A DNA stretch of 64,000 nucleotides, from the NCBI RefSeq assembly GCF_030272615.1, contig NC_081410.1, forward strand, positions 503,740,942 through 503,804,941. Direction: 5' to 3'. The position numbers were made by a program, and so were the translations under genes. Under the pieces are notes generated by a model. That model made no database searches. It saw nothing but the letters and a program-made list of their open reading frames with translations, and was not told the origin of the DNA. Source of the DNA: Cryptomeria japonica. Its lineage: Eukaryota > Streptophyta > Pinopsida > Cupressales > Cupressaceae. Below are positions 46,120-57,377 of the stretch, piece after piece. Positions within the stretch are counted from its first letter, which is position 1. Each line of letters starts with the position of its first letter.

Positions 46120-46460
46120 TAGTTATCTTGATCTTGAGCTTCTTTTCCACATTTGACACTTCCTCTTCAAGTTTTGAGCATTCCTTAAACTTCTCATCAA
46201 GCTTTGCTTCACATTCATCAACATCTCTCCTTCCTCTATCCACTAATCCCCTTAAGAAAGTAATCTTCTTGACTTCCATCTTATGCTTGTCTCTTTATTA
46301 ATCTAGATTAGCCAACACAGACTTCAATTCTCCTTCCATATTAAAAACTCCTTCAACATCATCCCAATTGCCTTGATCTAAAGAATCTATATCATTCAAC
46401 TTTTCTTCAAACACAAGACATCGGATCTACCTCAAGCGGTTAAGCTTACTCAAGAGGAAC
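46120..46460 (-). pseudogene. C gag remnant
   Basis: Between the primer site and the reverse transcriptase lead-in there is a short Leu/Glu/Lys-rich, coil-like reading with stops. Zinc knuckles, protease and integrase are absent, so a deletion has joined the gag start to pol. Confidence 0.45.
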
Positions 46461-46475
46461 CAGACTCTAGTACCA
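46460..46475 (-). other. C primer-binding site
   Basis: The minus strand reads TGGTACTAGAGTCTGG two bases after the 5' LTR end, related to the initiator-Met site. Confidence 0.65.
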
Positions 46476-47502
46476 ATTGTTGAACCGAAGGCAGGACTAA
46501 GAGGGAGTGGTGAATCTGTTCAAAACAAAAATTAAATGCAGCACATCAACAATTAATCAATAATACTCATCCAACACATGAACACCAAGATTTATATGTG
46601 GAAAACCCAAAAAGGGAAAAACCATGGTGAGCACTTGCCCACAAAATCTATCCAATATGTATATCAGATTACAAATAACAAAGTTGACTACTCCGAACTT
46701 GCACACTAAGACTAATTGCTCATGGAGCAAGATACAAAGAGGACTTGCAAAACATGAAGCTAACTGCACTCAGGGCAAGACACAAAAATGATATGAAAAG
46801 AAGGATCTCTTGATCATGAAGTTGTCCTTGAACTCTGCATCAAGCGACCAACATCAACACACACAACTCTGATCTCAACTACCAGCACTCTATCACAATC
46901 TCAGCACAACTTACATATCATGCCAACACAACTCTTCTTTTGCTCTTCATTGAACCTCGTTGATTATCCTCGCATCTATATTCATCACACTTTTCTTCCT
47001 TGTCTCTCTTTTAGAACTCAATCATACACATCCTTATATACAATATAGATCATCAAAGCTTAAACCAAGTCTGTTTGAATCAAAATAAACTTTCTTAACC
47101 AAAAATGCACACACTGATCCACTCCAAGAGAAACAGGGAGCAAATATACAACTTCCAAAGATCAATCCATCGATCAACAATCACCGAAACATAACCAACA
47201 ACATATCCATATGCTATGCATCTATATAAGCAATTAACAATCAACAACATGCATTCCAATGCAAATAACTCAAATATGGATCTCCACATGCTAAGTGAGA
47301 CCCATAACAAATCAAACGCGCTTCCACAAATCATATCCAGACCTAAAGATAGGTCAAACATAGAGTCTCACAACCAACAACCATAAATGTCACAACACAC
47401 AAAGAACACAAAGATGTTTTCAGATCACAAAACCATCATATCCATAATATTGAAACTATATCCAATGAAGATAACAACAAAACTCAACACCAACAATAGA
47501 TT

Positions 47503-48727
47503 TGTAGTGTCATAAAATTGTGACCCTAGCAATTTTTGACTACATTAGGGTCCTCACGCACGCGAGATCAAATCCTCTAGCCTGATCATAGATTAGAGAT
47601 TGCTAACCCTCATAAATAGCTTCTTTCTTGGCCTCCGCACCATCCCGTCCGCACTCTGCCATGGAGAAAGGGGTAGGAAAGGAGTGTGGCGCCACTATCC
47701 CCCCTTGGATAGGGGCATGGCACCCTTGTCCTCCCGGGACAGGGGTGCAATGCGCCTGTCTCAGCCCTATTTTGGGGCAAGACCCTTCCTAGGGTTGCAT
47801 TGGGTGGGAAACCCCTCCGATGTTGGCCTGTAATGAAAATAAAATCCACTTTCATATATTTAAGGGGCATTCATGGACTCTCATTTGAAAAGATTCAAAT
47901 AAGTTGAAGTTGGATAAGATTGGAGTTTGTCAAGTTGCATAAGCGATCAAGCATTCAAGAGCATTCAAGCATTCTTTTCAAGCATTGAGCATTCTCAAGT
48001 GTCCCTTCAAGGCTAAGTGTTGCATTCAAGTCAAGGATTCAACCATTGAAGAGGAGATTGATTTCAACATTCAATTCCACACAAGCATTTTTATCAACAT
48101 TGCTATCACAACCTCCCTTGAGGTGATTTACAATTCAGTCTTTAATTTACATCTACTTGCAAGTACTTTCTTTCATTACTTAGTTAATTCCAAAACTGGG
48201 GTTTGACCTAAAGGCAAACCCTCAATCCCAACCCCTTTTCCTCTCTTTTCTGTCTGTAGGTTGCAGGTTCGCAACTATGCTTGCTCCATTTGCAGAGGTA
48301 GAAAAACCCTTTTCATTTCACGGATTTTTCGAAGGACTGTGTACTTTCCCACCACGGTCCGGGCAACTTTTCCTCAAATTTGCAGGGCGACTTCGTCTCG
48401 ACATATTACTACCAGATTTAGGGCACAACTTCATCCCATGTTTAGATCTTAAGTTATAATCAATTCTTTATCACTTTTGCACTACATAATTCAATCAATT
48501 CCTTTCCATTTCAAATAAGGAAGAGGGGATCAACTTATCAATTCCCATTTCATTCAGAATTCATTCTTCATCCTTGAAGGTTGAATCTAGTGAATTTCCT
48601 CTCCTCTTTCGAATGTAACATGGTGAAAAGTGTTTGAAGGGTAATTAATAGTGAAACTCTCATCTCTCCTTAGAGGGAAAGGGAAGTTTTCCTCTTGATC
48701 CATCATTCACCATTTTTCAACATTACA
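47503..48727 (+). mobile_element. solo LTR of family F (1,225 bp), perfect TSD
   Basis: TGTAGTGTCATAAAATTG to CAACATTACA, with the exact 5-bp TSD AGATT at 47498-47502 and 48728-48732. The interior is absent. It is inserted in the 5' LTR of C, and the C sequence resumes at 48728 as in the other LTR copy. A TATA-like CATATATTTAAGG lies at 47853-47865. Small C+G-rich inverted segments (GGCACCCTTGTCCTCC and related) lie at about 47710-47760. It is the inverted relative of F at 12156-20090. Confidence 0.9.
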
Positions 48728-48859
48728 AGATTTTGAACCCAAGCACTTCTAGAACAACCAATAGAAGAATTGCAACATTAGCAACACAACATGATAGTTC
48801 TCTACACCACACACATTTTAGATCAATCAGAAACAACAAGTTTGACATGAATGATAACC

Positions 48860-51800
48860 GGGTAAAAGTACAGATCTGTGTCGCACTTAGAGCTAATTCA
48901 TATGATCCAGCTGGAACCATTATGGTCAGACCAATGTGGCAGTCACATGGCGACCGCATGGCAAAGGGGTTATGGCGGAACTAGCCAGAACCCCTTTCCT
49001 ATATAAGCTGCAAAAAAAAGGCTTTTCCTCTCATTTTTCACTAGCCGACTTAGAGTTTAGCGGTTGAGGAGAAGAAGGGGGCAAAGAAATTAGTGTTAAT
49101 ATATTAATGTTTTTGTTTTTTTTCATAATTTTGTATAGTTTATTTATTTATTTTTTTTTAATGCTTAATAATATATTAATTTTTAAAAAATTTAATGCTT
49201 AATAATATATTTTTAAAATTATTTAATGGTTAAAATATTTTAATGCTTAATTATTTATAAATGTTGTACACATATACAATTAGATTAAAATGTTATCCTA
49301 CGACCCCTTAGCACATACTAGGACCTCTTAAGACTCTTAGGAGAACTTAGTACATCCTAGGACCTTTTAAGACATCATACAACCCCCTTAGCACATCCTA
49401 GGAGCAATTAAGACATAAACGACCCCTTAATACATCCTAGGGCATCTTTTGACCCCATTTAGCATCCTAGCTTGTATAACATAAGACCCGATATGACACC
49501 ATAAGATCCCTTATATTTGTAATGACCCCTTATGACCTTTAATGACTCCTTAAGACCCCTTATGACCCCTAATGACCCCTATTGACCCCATATGATCGCA
49601 TAGGATCATCTAGTGTCATAAAGGGTCATATGGTGTTGTTAGGTGTCGTATGGGGTCCTAAGGGGGCACACATGAACACATGTGTGGCCCCTTAAGACCC
49701 CATATGACCCCTAATAACACCATATGACTCCTTAGGACACCATATGACCCCATAGGATCATATAGTGTCCTAAGGGGTCATATGGGGTCCTAAGGGGCCA
49801 CACATGTGTTTTAACACGTGTGACCCCTTAGGACCACATTTGACCCCTTTTAACGCCCTAGCAGGTGAAATATAACTCTTAGTACACCATATGACCCCAT
49901 AGGGTCATCTAGTGTCATATGGGGTTATATGGGGTCCTAAGGGGTCACACATGTGTGGCCCCTTAGGACCCCATATGATGCCTTTTAAAGTACTAGTAGG
50001 TACAACATGCCTCTTAGGACAGCATATGACTCCATAGGGTCATATAGTGTTGTACGGGGTCATATGGGGTCACACATGTGCTAGAACACATGTGTGACCC
50101 CTTAGGACCCCATATGACCCCCTTTTAAAGTCCTAGTAGGTACAACATACCCCTTAGAACACCATATGACTCCTAAGGGGCCACACACATGTTCTAACAT
50201 ATGTGTGACCCCATATGACCCCTTTTAAAGTCCTTGTAGGTACAACATACCTCTTAGGACACCATATGACCCCATAGGATCGTATAGTGTCCTAAGGGGT
50301 CATATGGAGTCCTAAGGGGCTACATGTGTTCTAACACACGTGTGACCCCTTAGGACACTCATATGGTATGCTAAAGGGTCATATGGGGTCCTAAGGGGCC
50401 ATAAATATGTTCTAACACATGTGTGACCCCTTAGGACCCCATATGACCACTTTTAAAGTCCTAGTAGGTACAACATACCTCTTAGGACACCATAGGGTCA
50501 TATAGTGTCCTAAGGGGTCATATGGGGTCCTAAGGGGCCACAAATGAATTATAACACATGTGTGACCCCTTAGGACCACATATGACCCCTTTTAAAGAAC
50601 TAGTAGGTACAACATACCTCTTAGGATACTATATGACCGCATAGGGTCATATAGTGTTGTACAAGGTCATATGGGATCACACATGTGTTAAAACATCCTA
50701 GGAAATATTTTGACCCCTTTTAGCATCTTAACATGTATAACATAAGACCCCATACAACACCATAACACCCCTTAGGACTGTAATGATCCCTTATGACCTC
50801 TAATGACTCCTTAAGACCCCTTATGACTCCTAACGACCCCTACTAACCCCATTTGACCCCATAAGATCATATAGTGTCATAAGGGGTCATATGGTGTTGT
50901 TAGGAGTCATATGGGGTCCTTAGGGGCCACACATATGGGTTCTAACACATGTGTGGCCCCTTAGGACCTCATGTGACCCCTAACGAAACCATATGACCCT
51001 TTAGGACACCATATGACCCCATAGGATCATATAGTGTCCTAGGGGATCATATGGGGTCCTAAGGGACCACACATGTGTGACCCCTTAGGACCCCATATGA
51101 TCCAATTTAAAGTCCTAGTAGGTACAACATACCCCTTAGGACACCATATGACCCCATAGGATCATATAGTGTCCTAAGGGGTCATATGGGGTCCTAAAGG
51201 GCTACACATGTGTGACCCCTTAAGACCCCATATGACCCCTTTTAAAGTACTAGTAGGTACAAGATGCCCCCTAGTACATCCTAAGAGTTATTAAGACCTG
51301 AATGACCCCTTAATTTCAATTATTAAAAAAAGTACAAAAACTACAAATAATTACAAAAATCTTAAAAATAAGGTTTGATAAAATCTAAATAATATTTAGT
51401 TTAATATAACATACTTAAAAAAAATTGAAGCCTTCTAATATTATATATTTATTTAATTGAAAAAAAAAATTAATATAACATACTAGAAAAAATTTGAAGC
51501 CTTCTACCAAAATCTTAAAAAAAAGTTGGAAATCTTCATCTCTTTATATAAAAAATGCCTCTTTTATTTGCAAAAATAATTGATTTAATTTAAAAATCAA
51601 TTATATTATTTAACACACCTTTATTTTCATATTTTTAAACAAAAAAAAAATCATTATTTGTATGGGGTTGAAGAGGCATGGTCACTCAAACGACTAGTCG
51701 CATCGACCTCTAACGATCCAGCTAGAAGGGTTCCAGCCGGAGTGACATCCTAAGTAGCAGCCACATCACCAAATTTGACAAATTTCTGAAACTTCTAACT

Positions 51801-52549
51801 TCTGCAACAAAATTCAATAGGTAAATTCAATTTATTAAAAAAACAAAAAATACCCTTTTGTAGAGATCAAAGTAAAGAATCTACTCATATAGTTTTTATG
51901 ATGTTTTGATTAGATTTAATATATATTATTTCAAAACTACTACAAGTGGGTATTCTAATGTTCGGTAAGAGGTTGGTTTGAAAAACAAAAACAAAATAAT
52001 TGAATCATCTTAAAAAAAATTGAAAAAATATCATTCACTAGAGGAGAGAATCTTCACCAAAAGGGTTTTTTTTTTTTTGGTTATCATAAATTTAATAGAC
52101 AAAATGTGGTGGGAGAAAAAAACTGTCAAATTCAGGTATATTCAACTTTAAAATGTCATGACGAAGAAAATATACATTAAAAATTATTAATTATTATTTT
52201 TATGCATTGTATGTATGTCATCTATTAGGGATATCAAAATCAGAAAAAAAAAAAAAAAAAAAAAAGTTGATTTATATTTTGTTTTTTGGTGGGAACTAAA
52301 TCCCCTGATTTTCAGCATTTTTCAGCAATAAAAAAATTGACTTTAAAAGTAAAAAAAACATATAAATTCTTGACAATTTAAAAAAAAAGAAAAAGACTTA
52401 AACTTCATCAAATTTTACTCATTTCATCAATTTACATCATCTTCAAATTCAAAATACAAATGCCACTTTTATGGCATCAAAATTGAACAATTATTGTTGT
52501 GTTAACCTTTTGCTTTATAGAAGTGTGACACAGGTTTGTACTTTTACCC
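48860..52549. mobile_element. TIR DNA element T (3.7 kb), non-autonomous, filled by a palindromic array
   Basis: The left end GGGTAAAAGTACAGATCTGT... (48860-48884) and right end (52525-52549) are inverted copies with 22 of 25 bases matching. AACC flanks both ends (48856-48859 and 52550-52553), and the C LTR resumes beyond, as in its other copy. Sub-terminal regions share AGCTGGAACC / GGCTGGAACC-type words. No transposase was seen. A 2-kb tandem array fills the middle (49299-51313). Between the left end and the array there is a TATA-like CCTATATAAGC at 48998-49008. The superfamily is unresolved: the 4-bp duplication and GGGTAAAAG ends fit none I can name with confidence. Confidence 0.75.
49299..51313. 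repeat. palindromic tandem array inside T
   Basis: Built from recurring words GACCCCATATGACCCCTT, CATATGGGGTCCTAAGGGG, CACACATGTGTG and AAAGTCCTAGTAGGTACAAC. Many units place an arm next to its reverse complement, so about ten hairpins form. Clean 50-bp near-palindromes lie at 49927-49976 and 51049-51098. The AGTAGGTACAACAT landmark recurs at about 49993, 50124, 50234, 50461, 50600, 51115 and 51249, so the period is irregular. A higher-order repeat of ~1.26 kb links about 49430-49680 with 50695-50935. Confidence 0.85.
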
Positions 52550-52575
52550 AACCACATCAACACATACTTCCAACA

Positions 52576-53215
52576 AGGCCTTCTTTAGTAAATTATGTGG
52601 GAGGGTCTATAGGGATCTTAATTTATTATTCATGTTTTCCAATGTCTTGTCCTTAAGAGCCTTGTTTTGAAATCATATCATATCCAACTTCATAAGATGT
52701 TCTCAATTGTGAAGGAGAAAGGCTTTCATTATGAAAATCCTCAAAATTTGTAGTGTAAGGGAACATAGAAGGATAAAAGGGATAATTAGATGAAGAAGGG
52801 ATATCCTTTGTAGGAAAATTCTACTCTCTATCATCATTATGCATGTCCTCTTTGGTTGGTGGGGAAGAAGGGTCCTTCTCATCTAAGGCTTCATCTTTTC
52901 TTAATGTTACATGAGGAGATAGATCATGAATAATATGCATAACATCATCTTGCCTACAAATATGTTGATGATTAAGATAAGCCCTAGGAGAATAAGGAGG
53001 GTCTAGGGAGATTAATGATCTTTCCCCCCTTGCACTAGATCATGTATATGAGAAGAAGATGGTGTCATGTTTCTCTTCAATGCTTGCTCCATTAGAGAGA
53101 TCATTGATATGAGTATTGAATCTTTCCCCATTCTCATGAGATACCCTAGGAGAGGTACAATTGTTATCTTTTTCAATGTCATCTCTAGGATTATCATTGT
53201 CTACAAGAGATTTTA
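52576..53215 (-). pseudogene. Gypsy gag/protease-region relic, 5' part (split by C)
   Basis: The minus-strand reading is acidic and Ser/Pro/His-rich, then gives a G-patch-like stretch ending ...KEGLGYP that spans the C insertion point. Stops are frequent. Together with 42440-43086 it forms one decayed coding region. The Gypsy assignment is inferred from the GLGYP and CX2H-type motifs. Confidence 0.5.
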
Positions 53216-53540
53216 TGTAATTTACATATGTAATGCATTTTATTAAGAATATAATTAAAAATATATATACAACATGGATAAAAGCTTTAAGAGATGATTT
53301 GTGAGTAGGAAATTTATCTTTGAAATTCTAATGATGTCATATGCAAGAGTACTAGTATGAATGAAAAGAAGTAAAGTAAAGTGAAAGAACCATTATCCAA
53401 CACATGATTTTGATAAATGTAACTAAGAAACAAATGTAATCATATGTGAAATAGAAAACCAATCAAATTTAGTGAATTACATTATGAACAATGCAAGACA
53501 CCTAAATAAGACCTGAAAAGGAAAATTAGAATTAATGCAA
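53216..53540. other. spacer, no gene seen
   Basis: AT-rich sequence with AATATAATTAAAAATATATATAC-like stretches. No reading frame, LTR edge or RNA gene was recognised. Confidence 0.4.
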
Positions 53541-56422
53541 TGTAATAAATATCGGGTTCACCAAAATGTAATGGTGGTAAAATTAGGGTTTCACCAATTA
53601 AGATAATAAAGCCACTAATCTTATAGGTATTAAGCCACTACATTAAAAAGGGGGAGAAAATTTAATAAATCTAGCCACAATTCAATTAGGAAAAGGGATA
53701 AGATATCAATTAAATTTACCTATAGGTTGTCTCCTCTTTTAGAGTTGAAATTGGATTAGGATTGTGAAATGTAAGGCAAAGAAATGAAAATTGAAGTGAA
53801 TCATAAATAACAAAGTTACATACATCAGACAAAGCCACAAATAAAGATCTAAGAAGAAGAAGAGGATCATAACCTATTGCTAGAAATTCAGGTAGAATTG
53901 TCAGGACTATGGTGCTAGGTCACCCTAGTCCTGTAACTCTTTGACGGGAAAGTGAGATCTTTTCTAGATTAGGGAGACACACTAGATCCACTGTCGGAAG
54001 CTCGAATAAAATTCTCAAGACTGTGGTGGTAGGTCACCTTGGTCCTCCACTTTTCACTCCTTCAAAATCTAAACCTATTTGTCATTGTCAATTCTGTCCA
54101 AATCTTCGATCATAACTCCTAAATCTATTTCCTGCACATAGAAAGAGAGGAAAAGGGTTTGTGGATAAGGGTTTTCCTTAGGTCAAACCCTGGTCTAAGA
54201 ATTAACCTTGAATTGAATTGAAGCATGAAATGTAAATACTGAAGTAAATGCTATAAGCTATACCTTAGATCTGCAATGGTAAATAAAAGATTGATGATGC
54301 AATGCTTTTTAGATATGATCATGAATGTTGAATGCAATAACATTACAAACACATGAACATGAATGCCCTAATAAAACACACATGCTTGCATGAAGATTGA
54401 TGTGACTCTGCTCCATGATGCTTGAAGGGTGAAATGTTGCCCTCAATTCTTGACAAATGCACAAATGATGGGGTATGTGTGTTATCAATTGCTTCTAGGC
54501 CTAAAATGAATTGATAGGATGTGTTTATATAGGGTTCCCTAGGTAAATTAGCAATTAGGCTGACCTCCAACGGTCAAGTGTAGCCATAAGGACCAAAATC
54601 GATCAGGGAGGGGGAGAGCCCGTCCATATTTAAAATGGGCCCCAGTTAAGGAGGATCAAGGCCCCATGGCACCATGGTCTAGACAGGTTCGCCACAACAC
54701 CCTTGTCCTCCAAAAGAAAGACAAGAAGCCATTAATTAGAGGGGACATAACCTTGGGATGGGGTCCACTCAACCATGTACACAAGTGACATCAAGTTTGG
54801 AGTAAAAGTGGTGCAAGGGCACCCCTTCAACATGATCATTCAGGATCAGAGGAGAAAGGATGGGACCTTAAACATGTCTTAGGATATTTCCTTGTGTTTT
54901 CAATTATGCATTTTGTGTTTGTAATAAAAGACCCCATCTTGTGAGCCAAACTCCTATTTTGGCATCTTGATAAGCCAATTAGGACTTTTGGACAAAAGGG
55001 GACTAAATATGCTTAGGATAGGTTTTTCCTAGTGGTTTTAGTTGTTTTATGTGCTTCTAGGGTGTTTAGAGGTGTTATTCTTGACCCAAGTCATTCGGGT
55101 GCAAGAAATGACATTTTTGACAACTTTGTCAAAAGTTGTCATGAGCAACTTTTGTGCAACTTTTTGAATTTTTGTTGGTTTAACTCCTCCAATGGCTCTA
55201 ACCTCTTATTTTCAGTTGGGAGAATTTTTAGAGGGCTATAAACACCTTGAGGACATAATTACCAAGGGGAGACTATATGGAGGAAGTATCTATGATTGCA
55301 AACAATAAGAAATTCTGAGTTTTTCCTGCAAATTGTGAGGTTTTGGCACGGAGTACAGAGTTGTACGGATTGGGGACCAATCCCCAATGTTGTGATTTTG
55401 TTAGTGCAATGATTTACCAATGATTTGGTCTTCATTTGAGGTCTTGAATGATTGTTTTGCTCTAGATATCCAAGTTTTGCTGTAGGTACCCAAAAAACCA
55501 GGGTTTTGCCTTCCCATGGCCATAACTTGCAACCTGTTCATCTAGAACTCATGGCAATGGATGGGATGCAAGTGTGGAATATGAATTCTATGATTCCAAA
55601 GGAATTTTGAAGGAGGAGCAAGAGAGATGTGCGTTTGACCAGTCCCTAGGTAGACATCTTTATGTGGCTACCTAGCCCTTAGACTACAATAATTGCTCTA
55701 GAAGACAATTGGTGATGATTCCAGGCATGTAACTCTAGAATATATAATGGTTTATGGTTCCCCACATGCCCATAGGGTTGTGGTTGTAATATGTGTCCAT
55801 TCTGTTATAGTTGCTTCACAAATGGAGGCCTAATTAGCCCTTTAAGACAGTTGGTCATCACCGGGTTCAGACTTTTGCTTGTTAGACATTGACCTCTCAT
55901 TTTGGAGGATTGTGCAAAACCATAAAGGGTATCTGAATCTGTGATTTATTTTCTAGTGTGTTTGGAAAAGTTTGGACTTAAGGTTCCATTACTCGTCTCC
56001 AAGGGCTACAAGCAAATAGGCCTAATTGTGCAGGTGTCATAGGGAATTGGGTTGAATCCTTGAAACCAGGGTTTGGTCTGGTCCATGTGGGTGTTGTATG
56101 ATCCAAAATAGGGGTTGTTAAGGCCAGGAACCATAGGAGGCTTCATGATGCACTTTGGAGCAAATTACCCAATTTGAGTAGTATGAACCTTGGAGAGAAA
56201 TGAGAAGTTGGAACTAAGATTGTAGAGCCTTTCTTTGTAGGATCCCATTGGTGTGTTGAGGGGTCAGTGTCATACATCTTGGAGTGTTTGACAAGATACA
56301 AGGATGGCTCTGCATCAAAAAGGGGGCCAAAACAGGCCTAGGGGGAATGGACATAGGACACACTAAAGTAGGATCACAAATATGAGGTGTGAATTGTACT
56401 AGTTACAATTTATGATGCTACA
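53541..56422 (-). repeat. divergent F-like LTR (about 2.9 kb)
   Basis: The right edge ACAATTTATGATGCTACA (minus TGTAGCATCATAAATTGT) resembles the F start. The left part TCACCAAAATGTAATGGTGG resembles the F end near 12160-12180. Interior blocks such as CTTAGGTCAAACCC followed by a GAATTAACC word occur in the same order as in F. It is longer than F, by about 1.4 kb of non-F sequence (about 54900-56300), and I found no TSD. It may be another subfamily or a solo LTR with an insertion. Confidence 0.45.
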
Positions 56423-57377
56423 CATATATATCTCATAAAACAAATAAAACAATTGTATCACATGGATCATTTGCCAAGGAAAGATCAAATGTGAATGGAG
56501 AAGCTTGTTAACTCAACTTTGATGGGGAATTTAATGAAGACTTGTTCTAAAAGTTTAAAGTTGCAAGTTGAGTGAGATAATGTTAGAAGGAATTTGTGAA
56601 TGAATAGATAGTCAAAATGGTTAAGAACCACAAACACTCATTATAGATCCTTGAATAAAAACATAAAGAAAACCTTATTGAGATTTCAAATTTTCATAAT
56701 CTTAATGTCAAAATGAGGTTTCCAATAGATATGAATCTTTAAAAATAATATGCAATAATATTATAATTCTCATAACACTCACAACATCAATGAAAAACAA
56801 ACTCACCTATAAAATAAGCAACAATAAATAAAATATGTATTTCTAGAACAAATAACATCTTCTTTTAGAACAAAGTTTTGAAGATTAGTATATTGTTGTA
56901 AACTTAGAGGTCAAATTTCCTCACAATTTAGAACGCGATATTCTTCACAAATGATAACTGAAGTTACAGATAATTGAACAAGATGCAAAGCTTTCACTCA
57001 TCAATTAGATTTGTCCACCAAAATTTACTTTCTTCTAAAACAGAGAATGGAAGAGGAATGCAAGATAAATTGAAAACATTTTAAGAAAAATACAGACTAT
57101 TTAATGTTTTTAAATATAAAACATAAGCCTCATACTGATAATGGATGACCAAACTGTCCTTTCAACAGGAACATATTGATATGGACAAAACCTGTACTCA
57201 TGAATTGTAAATGGCTTGAGAGCAACCGAAAGAGTTCACATTCAATAGTTATTATTGTTGTATACATACAAAACATCTCTTATCACTAAACCAACGTTCC
57301 TGCAATTTCGTCCCATCCAAAATCAATGGAAGACACGAAGCATACTTTGGCCATGAGTTGATCCAAGCCAAATATGA
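56423..57377. other. 3' flank of the SSL gene, no gene seen
   Basis: AT-rich sequence. The part nearest 57377 is probably the 3' untranslated region of the strictosidine synthase-like gene, but no clear AATAAA signal was picked out. Confidence 0.45.

Larger units (their letters stand above)
43087..52575 (-). mobile_element. copia LTR retrotransposon C, minus strand, internally deleted
   Basis: The left LTR is 43087-44285 (1,199 bp). The right LTR is 46478-52575, about 1,174 bp once two later insertions are removed. Flanking 5-mers AGGCT (43082-43086) and AGGCC (52576-52580) give a 4/5 TSD. On the minus strand the order is 5' LTR, primer site TGGTACTAGAGTCTGG, short gag remnant, reverse transcriptase, RNase H, polypurine tract, 3' LTR. 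The order of reverse transcriptase then RNase H, and the sequence of both, are of copia type. Most of gag, the protease and the integrase are missing, so the interior is only 2.2 kb. Confidence 0.85.
46478..52575 (-). repeat. C 5' LTR, interrupted by a solo LTR and by element T
   Basis: Segments 46478-47502, 48728-48859 and 52550-52575 align in order with the uninterrupted 3' LTR. The interruptions carry their own TSDs. Confidence 0.8.

Noticed and set aside
49299-51313. CRISPR-like appearance of regularly repeated palindromes
   Set aside because: Units are degenerate, spacing is irregular, no unique spacers or cas genes exist, and the context is plant nuclear DNA inside a TIR element.
53541-56422. 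Treating this segment as a confirmed solo LTR
   Set aside because: The flanks (TGCAA and CATAT) do not form a TSD, so only a low-confidence repeat entry is given.
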